A stretch of 34,679 nt of DNA, from the NCBI GenBank assembly GCA_905236865.1, contig CAJOQX010000246.1, positions 1 through 34,679 on the forward strand, written 5' to 3'. Below are positions 28,512 to 34,679 of the stretch, one piece after another. This stretch comes from Candidatus Rifleibacteriota bacterium (GTDB lineage Bacteria; Muiribacteriota; Ozemobacteria; Ozemobacterales; Ozemobacteraceae). The notes beneath the pieces are model-generated. The model was not told where the DNA came from. It did no database searches and saw only the letters and a program-made list of their open reading frames with translations. Both the position numbers and the translations under genes were made by a program. How positions within the stretch are numbered: position 1 is the first letter of the stretch; every line of letters begins with the position of its first letter.

Positions 28512-29276
28512 TTATTCGGCTTCCATAGCCTTTTCCATATCTTCATCAGATATTTCAGCATTATGGTAAACGTCTTGAACGTCATCGTGATCTTCAAGAG
28601 CATCAACAAGTTTTAAAACCTTTGAAACAGCATCACCAGTAACAGCAACAGTTGTTTTTGCTACTGACATAACTTTTGAATCTTGAGTCTTAACACCTTT
28701 TTCTTCTAAAGCCTGACTTATTGTATAAAAATCACCAGGAGCACAATAGATTTCAAAACCATCTTCTTGTTCTTTGAAGTCATCTGCACCAACTTCAAGA
28801 ACTAGTTCCATCATTGTATCTTCAGTTTGGTTTGGATTTTCTTCTTTGGGAACAAAGAAATAACCCTTGGTTTCAAAAAGATAAGAAACACAACCTGGAA
28901 CGCCCATATTTCCGCCAGCTTTGCTGAAAATTTTGTTTACTTCAGCAACAGTTCTGTTAGTGTTATCTGTAAGACATTTAGCCATAACAGCAACGCCATT
29001 AGCACCATAGCCTTCATACATAACTTCTTCGTAGTTAACGCCTTCAAGTTCGCCTGTACCCTTCTTAATAGCACGGTCGATATTGTCTTTTGGCATATTA
29101 CAGTCTTTAGCTGCTACTAGGGCAGTTCTTAAACGTGGATTAGAATCTGGATCTCCACCACCTAATTTAGCTGCAATTGTAATTTCTTTGATAACTTTTG
29201 TAAATGCACGGCCTCTGATGGCATCTACTTTTGCTTTTACGTGTTTTACCTTGGCCCACTTATTATGACCTGACAT
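28512..29276 (-). CDS. yebC: YebC/PmpR (TACO1) family regulatory protein
   Basis: MSGHNKWAKVKHVKAKVDAIRGRAFTKVIKEITIAAKLGGGDPDSNPRLRTALVAAKDCNMPKDNIDRAIKKGTG. Confidence 0.97.
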   Translation of the reverse strand: MSGHNKWAKVKHVKAKVDAIRGRAFTKVIKEITIAAKLGGGDPDSNPRLRTALVAAKDCNMPKDNIDRAIKKGTGELEGVNYEEVMYEGYGANGVAVMAKCLTDNTNRTVAEVNKIFSKAGGNMGVPGCVSYLFETKGYFFVPKEENPNQTEDTMMELVLEVGADDFKEQEDGFEIYCAPGDFYTISQALEEKGVKTQDSKVMSVAKTTVAVTGDAVSKVLKLVDALEDHDDVQDVYHNAEISDEDMEKAMEAE

Positions 29277-29306
29277 TCAAATCCTCCAATATTGGAAAGT
29301 AAAAAT

Positions 29307-29335
29307 ATTATAACCATAGTTGCTTTATCTCGCAA
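29307..29335 (-). promoter_or_regulatory. Sigma70-type promoter of yebC (TTGCGA-N17-TATAAT)
   Basis: Minus strand: TTGCGAGATAAAGCAACTATGGTTATAAT, followed by TTGGAGGA before the ATG. Confidence 0.7.
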
Positions 29336-29375
29336 CAATTTTTTTTAGCTAAATGTTAATTTTTGTTAATTTATT

Positions 29376-29403
29376 TATATTATTTCTTTTTAAATGCCGA
29401 TTA
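29376..29403 (+). promoter_or_regulatory. Weak sigma28-like promoter (TATA-N16-GCCGATTA)
   Basis: TATATTATTTCTTTTTAAATGCCGATTA upstream of the 29437 CDS; 7/8 match in the -10. Confidence 0.25.
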
Positions 29404-29436
29404 ACTATGTATAGCTATAGATACCTCGGAGGCAGA

Positions 29437-30867
29437 ATGATAGAACGAAAATTTTATGCTAAAATTAGACGAAAAGCCCATCGTTATTATTCAATAATAC
29501 TTTTAGCTATGATTCTTTTTCTTAATGGCTGTTCAACCCATAGAGGCAATTTGTCTTTCAATACATCATCAACCGAAACATTTACCATTTCTGGGAAAAT
29601 ATCTTTACCAGAAATAATAGAAACTGATTCTGCCAGAGCTTCTTTGACCACCTTAACTGATTTTTCTAATTTTACTATTACCTCTGGTGAAGCCTCTACT
29701 CAAGCGGATAAATACGGTTATTATAGTTTAAGCGGAATAGAGTTTTCAGACAGTCTAGTGCTAAAAGCAGTTTCCAATAAAATAGCTCTTTTACATAGAG
29801 TTACAGCAGATGAACTCTGTTATTCAGATTTAAGCAACATAGAAATAAACACAACAACTACTGCTGAAGCTTTAGTCTATCAACAAGGACTTCTTTTAAA
29901 GAAAGATTTAACTCCAGCAGATATAAAAGCACGTGAATATGCTGATGGGATAGCTTCAATAACAACTGCAATAAGACTTTCTATGCAACTTCCAAAAGAT
30001 TCTATAAGCAGTACTATTTTGGAATTACCTGCTGTAACATCTTCCGCAAAACAAGTAGCTTTAAACTGTATTTCAAGAGAAAACGTTCTAAAAGAAGCTA
30101 ATTCAGTTTTAAGGCACGCATTTATAAGAAAAGACATCGATTTAATTAAAACCTATATTTCTCCATCTTTTGGGAATGACTGGGATTCTTCTTCTAGTTG
30201 GTCAGACGTTGTTGAATATTTCACAAGATTTTTTCCAAAATATGAATTTGTTAGTCTAACATGGGATATATCTGACATAGAATTATTAGAAAATAGCAAA
30301 GCTAGAATTAGAACAAAAGTTAGAGCTATTATAAAAGAAACAGCTCCAGATGAAATTGTTTCAGACAAAATTTGGAATTTTGATGCAATTTGGCAAAAAG
30401 AAGGAAGTATTTGGAAACTTTATAGAAATATGCCCTACAGAGATACACATCCGACACAGGTTGATGCTGATCTTAGATGGGGTGAAATAGCTGCTGCTCA
30501 TGCAGAGCTTCAAGAAGCAATAAATAGAGAAAACATTGCTAGTTTGAGTTATAGAATTTCAGATTCATTTAGAAATGCTTTTGATGGAAATAGTACAAAG
30601 AATGAATTAATACTCATCGCTACTCAGAGATTCAATTCTATGGACGTTAAAATTTCTGAGTATTCTGTAGATTCAATTAAGTTCAATGGAAATGAACAAG
30701 CCGAAGTAACCTGTTCTGGAAGAGTAAAAGTAATAAATATTCTTTTAGGAAAAGACATTGACAGTGGATTGGTAAGAGCAAAAGTTATATGGCAAAAAGA
30801 AAACGGGGTTTGGAAGATTTATAGAGATTTGCCTTATAAATTTACACACCCTGTAACTATAAATTAA
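29437..30867 (+). CDS. Lipoprotein with two tandem NTF2/SnoaL-like domains
   Basis: SD cggaggcag; LFLNGC lipobox; duplicated IWQKEGSIWKLYRNMPYRDTHP / IWQKENGVWKIYRDLPYKFTHP modules. Confidence 0.75.
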   Translation: MIERKFYAKIRRKAHRYYSIILLAMILFLNGCSTHRGNLSFNTSSTETFTISGKISLPEIIETDSARASLTTLTDFSNFTITSGEASTQADKYGYYSLSGIEFSDSLVLKAVSNKIALLHRVTADELCYSDLSNIEINTTTTAEALVYQQGLLLKKDLTPADIKAREYADGIASITTAIRLSMQLPKDSISSTILELPAVTSSAKQVALNCISRENVLKEANSVLRHAFIRKDIDLIKTYISPSFGNDWDSSSSWSDVVEYFTRFFPKYEFVSLTWDISDIELLENSKARIRTKVRAIIKETAPDEIVSDKIWNFDAIWQKEGSIWKLYRNMPYRDTHPTQVDADLRWGEIAAAHAELQEAINRENIASLSYRISDSFRNAFDGNSTKNELILIATQRFNSMDVKISEYSVDSIKFNGNEQAEVTCSGRVKVINILLGKDIDSGLVRAKVIWQKENGVWKIYRDLPYKFTHPVTIN

Positions 30868-30882
30868 AATGAGGAGATAAAA

Positions 30883-31626
30883 ATGAAAAACATATTAGTT
30901 TCTGGTTGTGGTGGAAAGATGGGACGAACTCTTTCTAATTATATATGTTCTTTAGATAATTATAATTTAATTGCAGGTGTAGACCCTAAATTAGCAGGAA
31001 AAAGTCTGAAAGAAGTTGCTATAGATGCTCCAGATACTAAAATTAATGAAAATATAAAAGAAGGCTTAGCTAATAATAAAGTTGATATAGTTATAGATTT
31101 TACAGCTCCATCAGTTGTAGCAGATAATGCTGTAGAATGTTTAAAATCTAAAACCCCTATCTTGATAGGAACAACAGGCATTTCACAAGAAAACCAGAAT
31201 ATGCTCGATGAACTAGCGAAAAAAAATAACACTTCTATTATGATTGTTCCAAATTTTGCTATTGGAGCTATTTTAATGATGAATTTTGCAAAAATAGCGG
31301 CAAAATATATGCAAGCAGCAGAAATAATAGAGCTTCATCATAATCAGAAAGTAGACAAACCTTCAGGAACAGCTATTAAAACTAGAAAAGGTATGTTAGA
31401 AGCTATTGGTAAATTAGACGATGAAAACAACGAAGAAGTTATTCCTATTCATTCTGTTCGTCTACCAGGTTTAGTTGCCCATCAAGAAGTTATATTCGGA
31501 GATTTAGGACAAACTTTAACTATAAGACACGATACTTGCAACAGAGAGTCGTTTATGCCTGGTGTAGCAATGGCTTTAGCACAAATGGGAACATTTACTG
31601 GTTTAAGAGTAGGACTTGAACTATAG
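30883..31626 (+). CDS. dapB: 4-hydroxy-tetrahydrodipicolinate reductase
   Basis: ILVSGCGGKMGRTL; DFTAPSVV; GTTGISQ; NFAIGAILMM; ELHHNQKVDKPSGTAIKT; SD gaggagat. Confidence 0.95.
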   Translation: MKNILVSGCGGKMGRTLSNYICSLDNYNLIAGVDPKLAGKSLKEVAIDAPDTKINENIKEGLANNKVDIVIDFTAPSVVADNAVECLKSKTPILIGTTGISQENQNMLDELAKKNNTSIMIVPNFAIGAILMMNFAKIAAKYMQAAEIIELHHNQKVDKPSGTAIKTRKGMLEAIGKLDDENNEEVIPIHSVRLPGLVAHQEVIFGDLGQTLTIRHDTCNRESFMPGVAMALAQMGTFTGLRVGLEL

Positions 31627-31723
31627 TTTTATAAAATAAAAAAAAGTGTTAAATTTTTTATAGGCTTTGTCGATAAACAGGTTGGAGTTATATCTTAATT
31701 TAAGAGTTAGGGGGTTCTTTATT

Positions 31724-31972
31724 GTGATTCTTCCCAATACACCTTTATTTCAGGCAAAGACTGATGCTGAATTCAGAATTAGAATGATTCAGCACATCAA
31801 GGAAAACTATGGCGATCTACTTGGAAAAGACATTAATCTGTTAGATTTGCCAAATGGGTTGGAAATTGTTCAAGCAAAAATTCAACAGAGACTTTTCGAC
31901 ATGAGCAATGGACAGATAGACCTTATGAGCAAGAGCGAAGATACTACTATCAATCTACAAAAAGTTGCATAA
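31724..31972 (+). CDS. Small protein of unknown function
   Basis: GTG start with upstream agggggt; ILPNTPLFQAKTDAEFRIRMIQHIKENYGDLLGKDINLLDLPNGLEIVQAKIQQRLF. The track start (TTG 31667) is less likely. Confidence 0.55.
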   Translation: MILPNTPLFQAKTDAEFRIRMIQHIKENYGDLLGKDINLLDLPNGLEIVQAKIQQRLFDMSNGQIDLMSKSEDTTINLQKVA

Positions 31973-32005
31973 GAAAATATAAGATTTTTGTTATATAACA
32001 AAAAG

Positions 32006-32060
32006 ACAAGAAGCACCCCATGTGAGCTTATAAAAGCAGCATGAGGTGCTTCTTGTTTTC
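32006..32060 (+). terminator. Long hairpin terminator
   Basis: ACAAGAAGCACC ... GGTGCTTCTTGT then tttt. Confidence 0.8.
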
Positions 32061-32074
32061 AAATAAACTTACTA

Positions 32075-32102
32075 TAAATCATAATTAAGAAATAGCCGAT
32101 AA
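32075..32102 (+). promoter_or_regulatory. Sigma28-type promoter (TAAA-N16-GCCGATAA)
   Basis: TAAATCATAATTAAGAAATAGCCGATAA immediately upstream of the SD and ATG of the 32125 CDS. Confidence 0.6.
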
Positions 32103-32124
32103 AATAGGACGAATGGAGATAATT

Positions 32125-33933
32125 ATGACTGGCAAAAATATAAGTATTAGCTTTTTTCTCTTGTTGTGTTTAATATCTATTTTTACTTTTACAGGCTGTT
32201 CTAATGTTGGAGCTAACAAAAGAACAAACCCTGTTGCAGGAGAAACAGACGCAGAAACAAATGTTTCTACAGCAACAGCTTCTACAGATAGTGAAACAAA
32301 AACGATAAACAGCTCACTTTTGCCAGTTGTCAATTTGTATGCTTCACAAAAAGTCGTTGGTGCTGGTTCAGAGATTAATTTAAGAGCCGAAGCAATAGAT
32401 CCAGCAGGAGCACCAGTAACTTTAACTTGGGATTCTGATGAAGGAATATTGGTAAATGTTAATGGGTCATCGGCAGTATGGCAAGCTCCAGACCACACTT
32501 CAAATTCTGTTGTAAGTTGTACCGCAACTGATGTGAGGGGTGGAAAAACAACAGCTAACATAGAAATAGAAGTTATTGGAAATTCAAAATACAAACTTAA
32601 TATACTTGTAGACAGATGTTCGTTATATGCTACAGTTAATTCAGAAAATACAGAAGATGATTATGTTCCTGTTGCAGGTGCAAGAGTCATATTAAAAGCT
32701 TTCAATGAAGTAGCAGTATCAAATACTAATGGAGATGTAGAATTTGACGTTACACAAGCAGAAAAAATTGCAACTTATTCCGACATAGAAGTCACATTTA
32801 AAGATTGGGACATCACCTATAGAGCTAAGTTAATAGGTATTTCTGGAAATATAGTTAAAGATAATCTGATTTTTTCACCAGGATATAACAATATCAGTGT
32901 TGCTTTAGCGAATGGCGATTCTTTCGACTTAAAAAAAGGTATGCTAGAAGTTAATACAACAGAAAAAAATACTATAGGGCAGCTAGAACCTCTTTCAGAA
33001 GTATCTGTTAATTGTTCGGCAGGACAAGGAATATCAGACAGAGATACAGGAACAGCACTAATATCTTCTTCTTATGCTGGCACAAATACCAATATTCGTT
33101 TGACCAAAACAGGATATAGCAATATAGAAAATTGTAATGTTCCTTTAAATCAAAATTATTTAACCTTAGTATCAGCAGAAATGACAAGAAATGATAATAT
33201 TCCTGATTATGATGCAAATATTTCTTGGGTAAGCCCCTACAATTATAAGACTGGTGTTGAGGTAATGTCACCATTTATAATTGGCTTTGGTCAAGCAATG
33301 GAAACCATTACTGCATTCGATTCTATAAATCTAATGGTTCAAAATAAAAATACTGGTGAACATATATCAATTACTGGTGATGAGATTAAGAATTTATTTG
33401 ATATTGATTGGAAAAACAACACTTTGGTTTACCTCTATCCCAAAGCTGGTTATAAAGCCAACACAAGATATAGTATTGTAATTAATTATTGGAATGCAAA
33501 AGCGATTGATGGTAGATATTTGAAAAACTACAGCGGTACATATTTCGAGTTTATGACCGACTCTGACCCATCACCACAAATATTAGCCTTTGAACCTGTT
33601 AATGGAGCTACAAATGTAAGTAGAAACGGACCTTTTGTAATTTATTTTGACCGTAGCATATCACAAGAATCATTGTATGAAAATACAGAATTGGAAGTTG
33701 TAGCAGTTGATTCTGGTTTTAGTGCAACTTTAACAGGATCTTCAATCAGGTCTTTCTTTTCTGTAATTTGGAAAAGTAATAATACAGAATTACGACTAGT
33801 TCCATGTAAGACATTATCACCAAGAGCTACATATCAAATTAGAATAAAAAAATGTTGTTTTAAATCAGCCACAGGCAAAAGCATTTCAGGATTAGAAAAT
33901 TTCTGGACACAGTTTACTACAGGTGGAATTTAG
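32125..33933 (+). CDS. Lipoprotein with PKD-like and two SbsA Ig-like domains
   Basis: SD ggagataatt; LISIFTFTGC lipobox; SPYNYKTGVEVMSPFIIGFGQAM...LYPKAGYKANTRYSI and FEPVNGATNVSRNGPFVIYFDRSI...LVPCKTLSPRATYQIRI. Confidence 0.8.
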   Translation: MTGKNISISFFLLLCLISIFTFTGCSNVGANKRTNPVAGETDAETNVSTATASTDSETKTINSSLLPVVNLYASQKVVGAGSEINLRAEAIDPAGAPVTLTWDSDEGILVNVNGSSAVWQAPDHTSNSVVSCTATDVRGGKTTANIEIEVIGNSKYKLNILVDRCSLYATVNSENTEDDYVPVAGARVILKAFNEVAVSNTNGDVEFDVTQAEKIATYSDIEVTFKDWDITYRAKLIGISGNIVKDNLIFSPGYNNISVALANGDSFDLKKGMLEVNTTEKNTIGQLEPLSEVSVNCSAGQGISDRDTGTALISSSYAGTNTNIRLTKTGYSNIENCNVPLNQNYLTLVSAEMTRNDNIPDYDANISWVSPYNYKTGVEVMSPFIIGFGQAMETITAFDSINLMVQNKNTGEHISITGDEIKNLFDIDWKNNTLVYLYPKAGYKANTRYSIVINYWNAKAIDGRYLKNYSGTYFEFMTDSDPSPQILAFEPVNGATNVSRNGPFVIYFDRSISQESLYENTELEVVAVDSGFSATLTGSSIRSFFSVIWKSNNTELRLVPCKTLSPRATYQIRIKKCCFKSATGKSISGLENFWTQFTTGGI

Positions 33934-33954
33934 GAGAATTGAGAATTGAGGAAA
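33934..33954 (+). repeat. Short heptamer repeat gagaatt/gagaatt/gaggaaa between lipoprotein stop and next start
   Basis: Read directly; starts the base after the TAG stop. Confidence 0.6.
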
Positions 33955-33960
33955 CGATGA

Positions 33961-34494
33961 GTGAATAATCGTAAAAAAGTTAGAAAAATAGCTGAATGCG
34001 GTGTACTTATGTCACTCGCATTAGCTTTATCTTTTGTAAAAATATATTCATTTCCTCAAGGCGGATCTATCTCTTTAGATAGTCTGCCTTTATTGCTTAT
34101 TGCCGCAAGATATGGATTTAAAACAGGCTCATTATGCGGGTTCGGATTCGGTATTTTAAAATTAGGCAATGGAGCTACTTTTTTAAAACTTCTACAATAC
34201 TTATTCGACTATCCTTTGGCTTTTGCTTGTTTAGGTATAGCAGGTCTAATAAAATGGGATACTCCCCTAAAAGCAATATCGGCAACAACTTTGGCTAATC
34301 TAGTTAGATTACATATCCATGTTATTGCCGGTATTATTTTCTTTTATGAAGAAGAAAAAAACTTTAATGTAGCATCAATTAGTTCAAGCTACATATATAA
34401 CTGCGGTTATTTAATTCCTGAAACCATTATCTGTGCTGTTATAGTTTGGCTTATCGCCTCGAAGCACAGAAATCTATGTTCTCAGCAAATTTAA
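33961..34494 (+). CDS. thiT: ECF transporter S component, thiamine-type (ThiT-like)
   Basis: GTG start; YSFPQGGSISLDSLPLLLIAARYGFKTGSLCGFGFGIL...QYLFDYPLAFACLGIAGL...LVRLHIHVIAGIIFF. Confidence 0.8.
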   Translation: MNNRKKVRKIAECGVLMSLALALSFVKIYSFPQGGSISLDSLPLLLIAARYGFKTGSLCGFGFGILKLGNGATFLKLLQYLFDYPLAFACLGIAGLIKWDTPLKAISATTLANLVRLHIHVIAGIIFFYEEEKNFNVASISSSYIYNCGYLIPETIICAVIVWLIASKHRNLCSQQI

Positions 34495-34537
34495 CCAATT
34501 ATAACAACTTTTTTATGGTCTAAGCTTAACTGTATCA

Positions 34538-34678
34538 TCAAGCTGCAGTTACTTTATCACTGCCAAGACAACGAGTGCAAACATATCCAGTTACACGTTT
34601 ACCTTTTACAAGAACACGTTTTTTCTGGAGGTTGATGCTCCAGCGTCTTTTTGTGCGGTGATGAGAATGGCTTAATGC
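34538..34678 (-). CDS. rpmB: Ribosomal protein L28 (partial; N-terminus beyond window)
   Basis: Minus-strand frame ...ALSHSHHRTKRRWSINLQKKRVLVKGKRVTGYVCTRCLGSDKVTAA*. Absent from the ORF track because it is short. Confidence 0.9.
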   Translation of the reverse strand, partial: ALSHSHHRTKRRWSINLQKKRVLVKGKRVTGYVCTRCLGSDKVTAA

Positions 34679-34679
34679 A

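Noticed and set aside
32085-32594. 169-aa minus-strand ORF
   Set aside because: Fully antisense to the start of a clear lipoprotein gene; no family motifs.
33934-33963. TPP riboswitch upstream of the ThiT-like gene
   Set aside because: Only ~27 bp separate the upstream stop from the GTG start, and no THI-box motif (CTGAGA) is visible.

Overview
AT-rich bacterial window; gene starts were refined by hand from the ORF track. From left to right it contains: (i) the right end of a probable DISARM/Hma-like anti-phage locus (C-terminus of a DUF499-type ATPase, a SNF2/DEAH helicase with a C-terminal DUF3883-like domain, and an HD-domain hydrolase); (ii) a junction packed with short hairpins and heptamer-phased repeats; (iii) a divergently transcribed secreted coiled-coil gene and a flagellar cluster fliL-fliM-fliY/N-cheY-fliO-fliP-fliQ-fliR-flhB; (iv) a lytic transglycosylase and three overlapping pseudopilin-like genes (GspI/J/K-like); (v) yggS; (vi) four large lipoproteins (two PKD/Ig-like paralogues, a tandem NTF2-like protein and an SbsA-Ig-like protein) interspersed with gmhB, ruvA, yebC and dapB; (vii) a ThiT-like transporter gene and a partial rpmB. 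The most notable unexplained signals are: the helicase/ATPase/HD defence-like operon; degenerate 7-bp-phased, purine/G-biased repeats at gene 3' ends, one running into the yggS start codon as tandem anti-SD-complementary units; hairpins with different stems but the same TAAC loop; a perfect 34-bp palindrome next to a sigma28-like promoter; and sigma28-like promoters in front of envelope-protein genes. All family assignments come from motif recognition by eye. No database search was run.
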